41,742 nucleotides of DNA from an uncultured Bacillota bacterium (GTDB lineage: Bacteria; Bacillota_I; Bacilli_A; RFN20; CAG-826): the NCBI GenBank assembly GCA_937876465.1, contig CALEHV010000056.1, positions 1-41,742 of the forward strand, written 5' to 3'. A program made the translations under genes and the position numbers. The notes beneath the pieces are model-generated. The model was not told the DNA's origin. It was given only the letters and a program-made list of their open reading frames with translations, and made no database searches. Shown here piece by piece: positions 17,013 to 25,169 of the stretch (its first letter is position 1; every line of letters starts with the position of its first letter).

Positions 17013-18041
17013 TTATTTTTCCTCAGCTGATTTTTCTTCAGCTTTTTCTTCAGCTTTAGCAGCTTTGTTTTCTTCACGAGCTTTCTTATTTGCTTCGCGT
17101 TGTTCTTGAATCTTTTTAAATTTTTCTTCACGTTCTGCACGTGCTTTTTTGATAGCTGCAACTCTTTCAGCGTTGACTTTGTCGGCTTGACGAATTGCGT
17201 CTTTCATTGTAACTTCGCCTTCTTCAGCATCTTTCGTGTAAGCGATAACTGTATCAGCACCCTTTGCTTCACGGATAGCATCACATAAAACTGTGATAAC
17301 TAATGTGACTGAACGTAATGCATCGTCGTTTGCTGGAATTGCAAAATCGAGTACATCTGGATCTGCATTTGTATCAGCAATACCAAATACCGGGATTCCT
17401 AATTTGTGAGCTTCTGAAACTGCATTGTGTTCGAGTTGTGGATCAACAACGATAACAGCATTTGGAAGCTTACGCATTTCTTTAATACCACCAAGGTTCT
17501 TTTCGAGCTTGGCTTGTTCTTTCTTAAGAAGAGCGATTTCTTTCTTTGTTAATTTGTCATATGAACCAGCTTCTTCCATAGCTTCTAATTCTTTTAATCT
17601 ACGAATACGATTTTGAATAGTACGGAAGTTTGTTAAGGTACCACCTAACCAACGGTTAGTAATGTAGAATGTACCTGCTGCGTTTGCTTGTTCTTCGATT
17701 AATTCTTTAACTTGTGGTTTAACACCAACGAGTAAGACTTTGCCATCTTCTTCAACGATCTTTCTTAATGCTAAATAAGCTTCATTAATCTTTTCGGCTG
17801 TCTTTGTTAAGTCGATGATGTAAATACCGTGACGGGCACCATAGATGTATTTAGCCATCTTTGGATTCCATTTACGAGTGTGGTGTCCAAAGTGAGCACC
17901 GGCCTCGAGTAATTTGCGCATAGTGATGATTGGTGCGTTTTCGTCATGCATCACTGCAGCCATGACGTCTGTCTTTTCCTCAACTGCTTCTGCAGCTGGG
18001 GCGACATTTTTCTTTTCTTCGTTCATTATATGAACCTCCAT
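17013..18041 (-). CDS. rpsB: Small ribosomal subunit protein S2, with extensions at both ends
   Basis: The core is clear: ITMRKLLEAGAHFGHHTRKW, IYIIDLTKT, VLLVGVKPQ, NRWLGGTLTNF and the IPVFGIADTNADPD segment. At 342 aa it is far longer than the usual 240-260: about 40 residues precede the core, and about 60 residues of Lys/Glu/Ala-rich predicted helix follow it. Two in-frame ATGs both have ribosome sites: 18041 (GGAGG 8 nt upstream) and 18026 (GGAGGT 7 nt upstream, itself formed by codons of the longer form; 337 aa). A structured leader and a strong promoter lie upstream. Confidence 0.97.
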   Translation of the reverse strand: MEVHIMNEEKKNVAPAAEAVEEKTDVMAAVMHDENAPIITMRKLLEAGAHFGHHTRKWNPKMAKYIYGARHGIYIIDLTKTAEKINEAYLALRKIVEEDGKVLLVGVKPQVKELIEEQANAAGTFYITNRWLGGTLTNFRTIQNRIRRLKELEAMEEAGSYDKLTKKEIALLKKEQAKLEKNLGGIKEMRKLPNAVIVVDPQLEHNAVSEAHKLGIPVFGIADTNADPDVLDFAIPANDDALRSVTLVITVLCDAIREAKGADTVIAYTKDAEEGEVTMKDAIRQADKVNAERVAAIKKARAEREEKFKKIQEQREANKKAREENKAAKAEEKAEEKSAEEK

Positions 18042-18065
18042 TTGTTATGCCTCCATTACTTCTAA

Positions 18066-18111
18066 CAACATCCCCCGTACTCGACCCCTTGGTCACGGGA
18101 CTAGGACGTTG
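18066..18111 (-). promoter_or_regulatory. Long hairpin in the rpsB leader, candidate S2 autoregulatory element
   Basis: On the minus strand CAACGTCC pairs with GGATGTTG (8 bp, one G-U), then CCCGT with ACGGG (5 bp) and GACC with GGTC (4 bp) around an AAGG loop. A 4-nt bulge TAGT lies on the 5' side and GAGT on the 3' side. It lies 25 nt before the upstream ATG of rpsB and 33 nt after the predicted transcription start. Ribosomal protein leaders often bind their own product; that this one binds S2 is inference. Confidence 0.55.
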
Positions 18112-18150
18112 AATCCATAATGTGCGTAGTCTCTTAAAAAGAGCGTTTTA

Positions 18151-18179
18151 ACTATAACACAGTTGAATTAATATACCAA
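18151..18179 (-). promoter_or_regulatory. Promoter of rpsB-tsf-pyrH-frr
   Basis: On the minus strand TTGGTA, a 17-nt spacer and TATAGT, with the extended -10 dinucleotide TG one base before the -10 hexamer. The predicted start near 18144 gives a leader of about 100 nt. Confidence 0.7.
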
Positions 18180-18195
18180 ATAGTTTTTACTATTT
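18178..18195 (-). other. Hairpin over the xer stop codon
   Basis: A 7-bp inverted repeat (aaatagt / actattt) with a TTTT loop covers the last bases of the recombinase gene, including two bases of its TAA stop, and touches the -35 box of the rpsB promoter. No T-run follows on the minus strand, so it would be a weak terminator at best. Confidence 0.35.
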
Positions 18196-19108
18196 AATGT
18201 TTTTTTGCTCTTGGATGCGATGCTTTAAATTGATTGATCATCGCTTCATCAGTTACGTGAGTATAGATTTGTGTTGTATTTAAACTTTCATGTCCGAGCA
18301 ACTCTTGAATAACTCTTAAATCTGCTCCACCTTCAAGTAGGTGAGTAGCAAAAGTATGACGTAATAAATGTGGATGTAAACCATAGTGACAACCAGTTTT
18401 ATTTTCTATCTCTTTTAAGATGTATTCGACACCTCTAGAGGTTAATGGTTTTCCGTGTGTGTTGAAAAATAAATAACCTTCATCTTTTTGATTCATATTC
18501 TTTTGAAATAAAGTATCTCTACTTTGTAGAATATACGATTTTAAAGCTTTTTGAGCAGTTAAATTAAACGGAACTAAGCGTTCTTTTCTACCTTTTCCAA
18601 GTATACGAATCGTACGATTTCTTATATCAATATTGTTAAGCTTTATACTTACTAATTCAGAGACTCTAACACCTGTTGCATAAAGCAATTCAAGGATGCA
18701 TTGATCTCTTAAAACCATCTCATCTTTTCTCTCGGAATTTAATTTAAAAAGGTTATCAATTTGTTCAATGTATAATGCGGTTGGATATTTAATTTCCTTC
18801 TTTGGTGAAGACATAAAAGTGAATGGATTTTTGTTGGTAAACTTTCGATTTACTAAAAAATCATAAAAATGCCTCAAGGAAGACATGCTTCTGCAAACAC
18901 TTTTCTTTGAAATTCCTCTACTAAGTTCTTCTGATAAATAATTTCTAATGGCGGGTTGGTCTACTTCTGGAATATCCAATCCTAGTTTAAAAATGTATTC
19001 GCAAAAACTAACAATATCTCTTTCGTATGCTTTAACAGAATGAGCAGAAAAATTAAGGTTGTATTGAACGTATTCGATAAACGAGTCAATTTCTTTAATA
19101 TTAGTCAT
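18194..19108 (-). CDS. xerC: Tyrosine recombinase of the XerC/XerD family
   Basis: Site-specific recombinase that resolves chromosome dimers at dif. The N-terminal SAM-like domain (about 1-90) is followed by the catalytic domain with ATGVRVSEL (first Arg), the beta-hairpin Lys in KGRKER, HLLRHTFATHLLEGG (HxxR), and LLGHESLNTTQIYTHV (second His and the Tyr nucleophile). All catalytic residues are present at 304 aa, the usual size. The position between topA and rpsB matches the XerC (CodV) locus of Bacillus, which is why I prefer xerC over xerD; the sequence alone does not decide it. The start ATG has only a weak GAGA ribosome site. Confidence 0.9.
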   Translation of the reverse strand: MTNIKEIDSFIEYVQYNLNFSAHSVKAYERDIVSFCEYIFKLGLDIPEVDQPAIRNYLSEELSRGISKKSVCRSMSSLRHFYDFLVNRKFTNKNPFTFMSSPKKEIKYPTALYIEQIDNLFKLNSERKDEMVLRDQCILELLYATGVRVSELVSIKLNNIDIRNRTIRILGKGRKERLVPFNLTAQKALKSYILQSRDTLFQKNMNQKDEGYLFFNTHGKPLTSRGVEYILKEIENKTGCHYGLHPHLLRHTFATHLLEGGADLRVIQELLGHESLNTTQIYTHVTDEAMINQFKASHPRAKKH

Positions 19109-19210
19109 TACTTTATCAGCTCTTTTCTCTTCAATATTCTAACCAAAAATCATTCAAAATTAAAACTGAATAGAAACTATTTATTTTTTTGTATTTCAAA
19201 TGTATTTAAA

Positions 19211-19243
19211 ATAAAAGATAAGCAAGCAAAGCTTACTTATCTT
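19211..19243 (-). terminator. Terminator overlapping the topA stop codon
   Basis: On the minus strand a 13-bp stem with one G-U pair (arms 19231-19243 and 19215-19227, 3-nt loop) is followed by TTTATTTT. The topA TAA (19233-19235) lies inside the upstream arm, so coding sequence and terminator share bases. Confidence 0.85.
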
Positions 19244-21317
19244 CATTATAATCTTCTCTATGTTTACACTTTGGATAATTTGAACATCCTAAGATTTTTT
19301 TACCCTTTAGAGTTCTGACATAAAGGTCTCCACCGCATTCAGGACATTTTTTAATTGCCTTCTTTGGTGCTTTGTCAGATTCCTTCTTTTGAATATAGTC
19401 GCATTCTGGATAGCCTGAACATGCAACAAATTTACGATGTGATTTCGACATTCTATACACAAGTGGTTTGCCGCATTTTGGACATACACCTGGAGCATAT
19501 TCTATATTGTTTGTAGTTTCTCTATATTCACATTTTGGGAAGTTGGAACAACCGATGAATTGTCCATACTTTGAATTAATATAAACCAAAGGTTTACCGC
19601 AAACAGGACAATTACGTCCGACGTATTCTGGCTCATCTTTGTACATTTTCTTGTTAACATCTTCACAAAGCTTAAGGAATGGATAATAGAAATCTGTAAG
19701 AATCTTTGTCTTTGTTTCTACTCCGTTTAAGATTTTATCTAGATCTTTTTCCATTTGAGCAGTGTATTTAACATCAATTAATTTAGGGAAATACTTATTC
19801 AAAACATAAGCAGTTTTTGAACCTTGTTCAGTAATAGTAATTGAGCCTTTTTCGTTATGCAAATAATCACGTTTCACATCCAATAAAGTTTTAATTGTTG
19901 AAGCGTAAGTTGAAGGACGTCCAATGCCTTTATCCTCCATTAATTTAACAATCTTTGCTTCATTATAATGTGCAGGTGCTTCTGTGAATTTTTGTTCGTT
20001 TTTCATATCAACGACATTAAGAATGTCGCCAACTTGTAAATTTGGAAGATATGAAACAAATTCTTCTTCATCATCTTTATAAATTTTTGAATATCCTGGG
20101 AAGACATTAGCAACCACATCGGATTTAAAATTTATGCCTCCGCATTCGAACAAAATATTCATTACTTCATCTTTCTTAGCAGTCATAATGGATGCTAATG
20201 TGCGATCATAAATCAATTTATAAAGTTTATATAAAGATGGAGCGAGTTTGTTCTTTAATGATTCTGGGGTTCTATAAATATTTGTTGGACGAATAGCTTC
20301 GTGTGCTTCTTGTGAAGCGTTTGTTTTAACATATTTTCTATGTCCAACATATTCTTTGCCAAAATTATTATTAATAAACGCTTTTGCTTCAGCAGCAAAT
20401 TCATTAGAAATAGCCGTGCTATCTGTACGAATATATGTGACTAAGCCAACATGTTCGTCACCTAATTGAACACCTTCATAAAGAAGTTGGGCTACTTTTG
20501 TAACATCCTTAGCCGCCATATGAAGCTTATTAATGGCTTCTTGCATCATTGTCGATGTTGTAAAGGCAGGTTTTGAATCTGTTGTTCTAAATGTTTTTGA
20601 AATGTTTTTGATTGTTGCAGTTTTTTGTAATTTAGCTACAAGCTCATCATTTTCTTTTTTGCTTAAAATCTTTCCATCTTCAGTTGATGGTTTATAGTTT
20701 GCGTGTAATTTAATCTTATCTCTAGATAAATCAAGACTTAAAGTCCAGTATTCTTCTGGTTTAAAATTCTTAATTTCTTCTTCATGATCGTAAATTAATT
20801 TCAATGTTGCAGATTGAACTCTACCTGCAGATTTTGAATGCATCTTTTTGTTGATGATTCCAGAAACTTTAAAGCCAATAACTCTATCAATAATTCTTCT
20901 TGTTTCTTGAGAGTTAACAAGATTCATATTAATGGTTCTTGGATTTGCAATCGCATGTTCAATTGATTCTTCTGTAATTTCATGGAATTCCAAACGTTTA
21001 GTCTTTTCTGGATCCAACTCTAAAATACGTGTAAGGTGCCATGCAATTGCTTCTCCTTCACGGTCAGGGTCGGTTGCAAGAATAACTTCGCTTGCTTTCT
21101 TTGCAGCATGTTTTAATTCATATACCGTAGCTAATTTTTGTTTATTTAAAACATAATTAGCTTTGAAATCGTTTTCTGGTTCAATTCCAAATCCACCAGT
21201 TCCACTGGTGCTTAAATCTACTAAATGCCCAACTGATGCCATAACTTCGTATTCAGCACCAAGATATTTTTTAATTGTAATGCATTTATGTGGAGACTCG
21301 ACAATAACTAACTTCAT
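19233..21317 (-). CDS. topA: DNA topoisomerase I
   Basis: Type IA topoisomerase that relaxes negative supercoils. The N-terminal Toprim domain begins KLVIVESPHK and contains TDPDREGEAIAWHL near 80-93; the catalytic tyrosine lies in YIRTDSTAIS near residue 295; CSNFPKCEY, CSGYPECDY and CSNYPKCKH mark three C-terminal four-Cys zinc ribbons from about 565 on. 694 aa is the normal Gram-positive length. The gene has its own strong promoter immediately upstream and a terminator sharing its stop codon, so it forms a single-gene unit between dprA and xer. trmFO, usually next to it, is not here. Confidence 0.98.
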   Translation of the reverse strand: MKLVIVESPHKCITIKKYLGAEYEVMASVGHLVDLSTSGTGGFGIEPENDFKANYVLNKQKLATVYELKHAAKKASEVILATDPDREGEAIAWHLTRILELDPEKTKRLEFHEITEESIEHAIANPRTINMNLVNSQETRRIIDRVIGFKVSGIINKKMHSKSAGRVQSATLKLIYDHEEEIKNFKPEEYWTLSLDLSRDKIKLHANYKPSTEDGKILSKKENDELVAKLQKTATIKNISKTFRTTDSKPAFTTSTMMQEAINKLHMAAKDVTKVAQLLYEGVQLGDEHVGLVTYIRTDSTAISNEFAAEAKAFINNNFGKEYVGHRKYVKTNASQEAHEAIRPTNIYRTPESLKNKLAPSLYKLYKLIYDRTLASIMTAKKDEVMNILFECGGINFKSDVVANVFPGYSKIYKDDEEEFVSYLPNLQVGDILNVVDMKNEQKFTEAPAHYNEAKIVKLMEDKGIGRPSTYASTIKTLLDVKRDYLHNEKGSITITEQGSKTAYVLNKYFPKLIDVKYTAQMEKDLDKILNGVETKTKILTDFYYPFLKLCEDVNKKMYKDEPEYVGRNCPVCGKPLVYINSKYGQFIGCSNFPKCEYRETTNNIEYAPGVCPKCGKPLVYRMSKSHRKFVACSGYPECDYIQKKESDKAPKKAIKKCPECGGDLYVRTLKGKKILGCSNYPKCKHREDYNEDK

Positions 21318-21333
21318 AATATTTCCGCTAACT

Positions 21334-21362
21334 ACTATAAATACCTAAAACCGCATTGTCAA
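21334..21362 (-). promoter_or_regulatory. Promoter of topA
   Basis: On the minus strand a perfect TTGACA, a 17-nt spacer and TATAGT. The predicted start is only about 10 nt before the ATG, leaving a very short 5' UTR (GGAAATATT) with at most a weak ribosome site. Confidence 0.85.
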
Positions 21363-21375
21363 AGCCCTATTATTA

Positions 21376-21400
21376 TTAAAGAATTAATATATTTCTTTAA
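21376..21400. other. AT-rich hairpin between dprA and topA
   Basis: 8-bp arms ttaaagaa / ttctttaa with a 9-nt loop, between the dprA stop and the topA -35 box. There is no clear T-run on the minus strand, so it is not a convincing terminator. Confidence 0.3.
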
Positions 21401-21417
21401 GATTTTTTAAAAAATTT

Positions 21418-22233
21418 TCATTCATTGTTTTCGGGCTTAAAATTGATCTCATCGTATATGTCTTCAACCTTCTCAGTAAGTGCGGCGCCCTCAGAAATAA
21501 GCATATTACATAAAGAGTTTAATGTTGCTAATTGAGGGACACAGCAAACACTTCTTCCCATCTGAATTGCATATGAAGTTGTAATGGATGTGCCGGATTT
21601 TTTACTAGCCTCAGTGACTAAAACTGCACGAGATAATGCTGCAATTATTCTATTACGCAAAGGAAAATGAAATGCATCAGGTTGAGACTTTGCTGGATAT
21701 TCACTCAATAGCAAGTGTTCCTTTTTAATCTTCTTATATAAATCAAGATTTTCAGTTGGGTAGCACTTTTCAATTCCTGAACCCAAAATCGCAATTGTTT
21801 TTCCACCGTTTTCTATTGCGCTATTATGAGCAATTGAATCTATACCTCTAGCTAATCCTGAAACAATATTGAAATGTTTTGATAAATCCTTTGTAAGTTT
21901 TTCAGTCATTTCCTGCCCGTATGAAGTAAAAGCGCGTGAACCTACAACAGCAATATTTTTCATATAATCATTTAATAAAGAAATGTCTCCATAATAAAAC
22001 AACACAAATGGCGGTTTCCAAACATTCTTTAAACAATCAGGATATTCTTCATCCAATAAAGTTAAAAAATTGCATTTATGTTTAGCAATCTCTTTTTCTA
22101 CATCTTCTTCACTAAAATCACTTCTTTTATCACATATATCTCGATATATCTTATCCCAATTTCCTTCATTGATTATAGATAGATAAATTAACAATGTTCT
22201 TCCTTGTAACATAAAAATACCTCCTATATTCAA
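21418..22233 (-). CDS. dprA: DNA processing protein DprA
   Basis: Loads RecA on incoming single-stranded DNA during natural transformation. The Rossmann-like core shows VGSRAFTSYG, IVSGLARGIDSIAH, ILGSGIEKCYP, SEYPAKSQPDAFHFPLRNRI and the SKKSGTSITTSYAIQMGR segment, all family hallmarks. The listed first codon at 22233 is TTG; ATG at 22212 with AGGAGGT 6 nt upstream is the clear start (264 aa). The gene ends in TGA, showing that TGA is a stop here. It lies after rnhB and before topA, the standard Firmicutes position. Other competence genes are not in view, so dprA alone does not prove transformation. Confidence 0.96.
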   Translation of the reverse strand: MNIGGIFMLQGRTLLIYLSIINEGNWDKIYRDICDKRSDFSEEDVEKEIAKHKCNFLTLLDEEYPDCLKNVWKPPFVLFYYGDISLLNDYMKNIAVVGSRAFTSYGQEMTEKLTKDLSKHFNIVSGLARGIDSIAHNSAIENGGKTIAILGSGIEKCYPTENLDLYKKIKKEHLLLSEYPAKSQPDAFHFPLRNRIIAALSRAVLVTEASKKSGTSITTSYAIQMGRSVCCVPQLATLNSLCNMLISEGAALTEKVEDIYDEINFKPENNE

Positions 22234-22280
22234 ATAGGCAGGAATTTTAAATTTTTATCATTTTTCGTTAAAGTTTGAGA

Positions 22281-22922
22281 CTATTTGAGACCAAAATCAT
22301 CAAAAAGATTCATTTGTCCGTTAATAAATTGTTTAACTGGTTTATAAGAAACTCTATGAATATGTTCAATTGGGCCAAATTGCTTTAATGCATCCATATG
22401 TTTCTTTGTTCCATATCCTTTATGAATTTCAAAGCCATACTCTGGGTATTGCTTACCAAGTTCCCTCATCATTCGATCACGAGTAACTTTTGCAATAATT
22501 GAGGCTGCTGCAATTGGTAAAGTCTTTGCATCGCCTTTAATAATATCGATTACTTCAACATCAAAACCTTTAAGCGGCATTGCGTCTGTTAAAATCAAAT
22601 CATAATTGTGCTTTAAATTATCAATTGCGTTTTTCATGGCAATTTTAGTTGCTTCATAAATGTTTACTTTGTCGATAGTATCGGCGTCAACAATACCAAC
22701 ACCGACTGCAATCGCATCTTTCATAATAACATCAAACAACATTTCTCTTTTCTTTTCTGAGATCTGTTTTGAATCATTAATTTCCTTATTATAATATGCG
22801 CGCGGGAGAATAACTGCACCTGCAACAACAGGTCCAGCAAGCGGTCCACGACCGGCTTCATCTACACCAACAATTAACTTAATGTTCTCTGAATAGAACT
22901 GATCTTGATAATCTAAAGGCAT
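22281..22922 (-). CDS. rnhB: Ribonuclease HII
   Basis: Cuts RNA in RNA-DNA hybrids and starts ribonucleotide excision. GVDEAGRGPLAGPVVA (about residues 19-34) supplies the catalytic Asp-Glu pair, LTDAMPL near 110 the third Asp, and SIIAKVTRD plus HKGYGTKKH complete the family pattern. 213 aa is usual for the form without an N-terminal extension. The start overlaps the rbgA end by 10 nt, and it is cotranscribed with rbgA and probably lepB. Confidence 0.97.
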   Translation of the reverse strand: MPLDYQDQFYSENIKLIVGVDEAGRGPLAGPVVAGAVILPRAYYNKEINDSKQISEKKREMLFDVIMKDAIAVGVGIVDADTIDKVNIYEATKIAMKNAIDNLKHNYDLILTDAMPLKGFDVEVIDIIKGDAKTLPIAAASIIAKVTRDRMMRELGKQYPEYGFEIHKGYGTKKHMDALKQFGPIEHIHRVSYKPVKQFINGQMNLFDDFGLK

Positions 22923-23770
22923 CTTGGTGTTCTCTCTAATGTAATTCTTCCAATTTTTCCGTTTTTAAACTCATTTAGAAGAACTTTCTCTGCTTTTTGG
23001 ATATCTTCACCGTTAGAAGAAATTAAGCCCCTATTTTTAGCGATTTCCAAAAGTATCTCGTGTGGTTCTTTATCAATTGAAGTTAAATTGAATCTATTAA
23101 TAAATTGCTCTTTGTAAAATTCACATAAAAATTTAACGAGTAATTCTGCTAACTGATCGGTTGGAAGAATATTTTCATTTATTGAACCAACTAAAGCTAA
23201 GTTAATTGCTTTCTCTTTGTCTTCATAACTTGATTGAAGAATACCCGGAGTATCTAAGAGCTCAAACTTATTCGAAACTTTAATCCATTGTTGAGCTTTT
23301 GTATGTCCTGGTTTATTTTGAACTCCTGCTGCATGACGTCTAGCAATTTTGTTAATTAAAGTTGATTTGCCAACATTAGGAATTCCAATAATCATTGCAC
23401 GAATTGGTTGAGGTTTCATTCCTCTAGCCATTTCTTTTTTATGCTTATCGTCACCTAGTTTTTCTGCTTGAATAATAATGTTTTGCACATCTTTTTGGTT
23501 ATTTAAATCAGCAAAAATCACTGCAAATCCATTATTTTTAAATTCTTCAACCCAAAGTTTACCTATTTCAGGATCTGCTAAATCAGACTTTGTTAAAACA
23601 ACAAGTCTTTTTTTATTTTCAGTCAATTTATACAACTGCCAATTACGACTTGAAAAAGGAATGCGAGAATCAAGAAGTTCAATAACGCAATCTACAATTT
23701 TAAGCTTGTCTTGAATCTCATTTTTTGCTTTCTTCATATGGCCCGGAAACCAATGTACATCTTTTGGCAT
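22913..23770 (-). CDS. rbgA: Ribosome biogenesis GTPase RbgA (YlqF)
   Basis: A circularly permuted GTPase needed for late assembly of the 50S subunit. The N-terminus has the family motif HWFPGHMKKAK; GTP motifs come in permuted order: G4 (TKSD near 60), G1 GIPNVGKSTLIN near 127-138, then G3 LDTPGIL near 172. The C-terminal RNA-binding helix bundle ends the 285-aa protein. The ATG lies 2 nt before the end-point of lepB with AAGGTGG upstream. The rplS-lepB-rbgA-rnhB order is common in Firmicutes, linking L19 with large-subunit assembly. Confidence 0.97.
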   Translation of the reverse strand: MPKDVHWFPGHMKKAKNEIQDKLKIVDCVIELLDSRIPFSSRNWQLYKLTENKKRLVVLTKSDLADPEIGKLWVEEFKNNGFAVIFADLNNQKDVQNIIIQAEKLGDDKHKKEMARGMKPQPIRAMIIGIPNVGKSTLINKIARRHAAGVQNKPGHTKAQQWIKVSNKFELLDTPGILQSSYEDKEKAINLALVGSINENILPTDQLAELLVKFLCEFYKEQFINRFNLTSIDKEPHEILLEIAKNRGLISSNGEDIQKAEKVLLNEFKNGKIGRITLERTPRCL

Positions 23771-23771
23771 A

Positions 23772-24509
23772 TTATAACCACCTTGGCCAATAGTGTTTTA
23801 TATTAATTGGCACAATATTATCTTGTGTATTTGCAAGTGTACATACACCATTTAAACCAACTGCAACACCTAAGATTAAGCTCTTGTTAACTGGGCCTGT
23901 CTTTCTTGAGTCAAGAGAGTTTTCTCCGATACGATTATCGCCCATTACAAAGTATTCGTTTTCTCCTAAAGTAGTTGGAACAGTATATTCTTCTGTGTAT
24001 GCACCATTTTTAACAAAATCTTGATCAACTGGTTGTTCAATAAATTCAAATAAACCAGAATTAGGATTTTTGACATACAACTTGCCATTTTCATTTAAGT
24101 CAGTACTAGAAGTTATATAGAATGTCTCACCCGGAAGAGCAATTACTCTTTTAATGTTGTATGAAATAATATCTTCTCTAGCTCTAAAAATAACAATTTT
24201 AAAGCGACCAATCTTGTTAATAGCAGTTTGATGTGTATCCATAAAACCATAATCAACATCGTAATCTCCATCAACGTTGCCTGGAATTCTTCTTTCGCCA
24301 ATAGGTGTTCCATTACTATATTTAGCGTTTTTATTTAAAGTTGGGTACATCGATTGTCCGTTAACCCAAAATGGTGTGAAATATGTTTTCTGAAAAATAA
24401 CTGTTCCGGTTAACGCAACGGCAACAGTAAAAAGAGCAATCGAACCAACAAGTGCAATTGTTTGCCAAATTTTCTTAGTTTTAGGTTTCATATTTTTACA
24501 CATGCACAC
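23772..24509 (-). CDS. lepB: Type I signal peptidase
   Basis: Removes signal peptides from exported proteins at the outer membrane face. One N-terminal membrane helix (about 14-38 in the listed frame) precedes the catalytic Ser in NGQSMYPTL, the Lys in IKRVIALPGE, and the C-terminal box FVMGDNRIGENSLDSR. The listed start at 24509 is GTG; ATG at 24503 or ATG at 24491 (MKPKTKK) are more likely. None has a Shine-Dalgarno site, and TATAAT lies 8 nt before the ATG at 24503, so a leaderless mRNA is plausible. This gene probably starts the lepB-rbgA-rnhB-dprA unit after the rplS terminator. Confidence 0.96.
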   Translation of the reverse strand: MCMCKNMKPKTKKIWQTIALVGSIALFTVAVALTGTVIFQKTYFTPFWVNGQSMYPTLNKNAKYSNGTPIGERRIPGNVDGDYDVDYGFMDTHQTAINKIGRFKIVIFRAREDIISYNIKRVIALPGETFYITSSTDLNENGKLYVKNPNSGLFEFIEQPVDQDFVKNGAYTEEYTVPTTLGENEYFVMGDNRIGENSLDSRKTGPVNKSLILGVAVGLNGVCTLANTQDNIVPINIKHYWPRWL

Positions 24510-24511
24510 AT

Positions 24512-24517
24512 ATTATA
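24512..24517 (-). promoter_or_regulatory. -10 box of a candidate leaderless lepB promoter
   Basis: On the minus strand TATAAT ends 8 nt before the ATG at 24501-24503. No convincing -35 was found. The rplS terminator upstream requires some promoter here. Confidence 0.5.
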
Positions 24518-24570
24518 CTCTAGAACTTTACACAAACCATAGGTTTTGCCACCCTTCTAATTTAGCAAAA

Positions 24571-24597
24571 ATAAAAAAGTCCGCATAATGCGGACTT
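24571..24597 (-). terminator. Terminator after rplS
   Basis: Stem aagtccgca / tgcggactt with a 3-nt loop and, on the minus strand, TTTTTTATTTTT. It lies 18 bp past the rplS stop. Confidence 0.93.
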
Positions 24598-24614
24598 AGT
24601 GTCATTGTTACGTA

Positions 24615-24962
24615 TTAGATTGATTCTTTAATACGGGCGGCTTTGCCTGAGAGTTTACGTAAGTAAGTAATTCTACTTCTACGAACTTTACCGCGTCTAA
24701 CAACTTCAATACTAGCGATTACTGGTGAGTTGATTGGGAAAGTTCTTTCTACACCGACACCTGAAGAAATTTTTCTTACAGTGAAGGTTTCGCCGACACC
24801 GGAGCCACAGCGTTGCATAACGACGCCTTGGAAGACTTGAATACGTGATTTTTCATTTTCGATAATTTTAACGCTAACTTTGACTGTATCACCAGCTTTG
24901 AATTCTGGGATATCTTTCTTAATTTGACGAGCGTTAACTTCGTTAATTAAATTTGTGTTCAT
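24615..24962 (-). CDS. rplS: Large ribosomal subunit protein L19
   Basis: A 115-aa ribosomal protein at the interface of the two subunits. Recognisable segments are FKAGDTVKVSVKI, RIQVFQGVVM, GVGVERTFPINSP and the basic RRGKVRRSRITYLR. AAGGAGG lies 8 nt before the ATG. It has its own promoter, structured leader and terminator, so it is expressed alone; in Bacillus it follows trmD, whereas here that block points away from it. Confidence 0.98.
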   Translation of the reverse strand: MNTNLINEVNARQIKKDIPEFKAGDTVKVSVKIIENEKSRIQVFQGVVMQRCGSGVGETFTVRKISSGVGVERTFPINSPVIASIEVVRRGKVRRSRITYLRKLSGKAARIKESI

Positions 24963-25053
24963 TGCCTATACCTCCTTCTTTAACAAGTATAACTTAAGGT
25001 ATTCATATCATGACTTGAAAGCGGAATGCCTGCAGCTTAGTTTACACCAAGCG
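24963..25053 (-). promoter_or_regulatory. rplS 5' leader, probable L19 autoregulatory leader
   Basis: About 90 nt separate the predicted start near 25053 from the rplS ATG. The leader contains the GC-rich core GCAGGCATTCCGCTTTCAAG, which resembles, from memory, the conserved core of the Firmicutes L19 leader, and a CAAGT ... ACTTG pairing around an AT-rich loop just before the ribosome site. A covariance search with the Rfam L19 leader model would settle it. Confidence 0.5.
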
Positions 25054-25059
25054 AAATAG

Positions 25060-25088
25060 ATAATACCAAATATATATTTGTTATGCAA
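25060..25088 (-). promoter_or_regulatory. Promoter of rplS
   Basis: On the minus strand TTGCAT, a 17-nt spacer and TATTAT (four and five of six consensus bases). It faces away from the rpsP promoter 27 bp further on. Confidence 0.7.
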
Positions 25089-25096
25089 GTTTTATC

Positions 25097-25122
25097 GGTG
25101 TTAAGTATTTTTACTTGACACC
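25097..25122. repeat. Inverted repeat between the divergent rplS and rpsP promoters
   Basis: Arms ggtgttaagta and tacttgacacc pair over 11 bp with one G-T and a 4-nt TTTT loop. The right arm contains the complete -35 box of rpsP and the left arm ends 8 bp from the rplS -35 box. This is the right place for an operator serving both promoters; no binding protein is known. Confidence 0.55.
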
Positions 25123-25143
25123 ACTTATATCTTTAGATAACAT
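25115..25143 (+). promoter_or_regulatory. Promoter of rpsP-khpA-rimM-trmD
   Basis: A perfect TTGACA, a 17-nt spacer and TAACAT. The start near 25150 gives a leader of about 20 nt containing the ribosome site AAGGAGA. Confidence 0.78.
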
Positions 25144-25169
25144 AATACTCGTTTGAAGGAGATAAAAAT

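Noticed and set aside
18033..18058. Leader peptide ATG-GAG-GCA-TAA just before rpsB
   Set aside because: Three codons formed by the ribosome site repeat itself; there is no sign of attenuation, so chance is the simpler reading.
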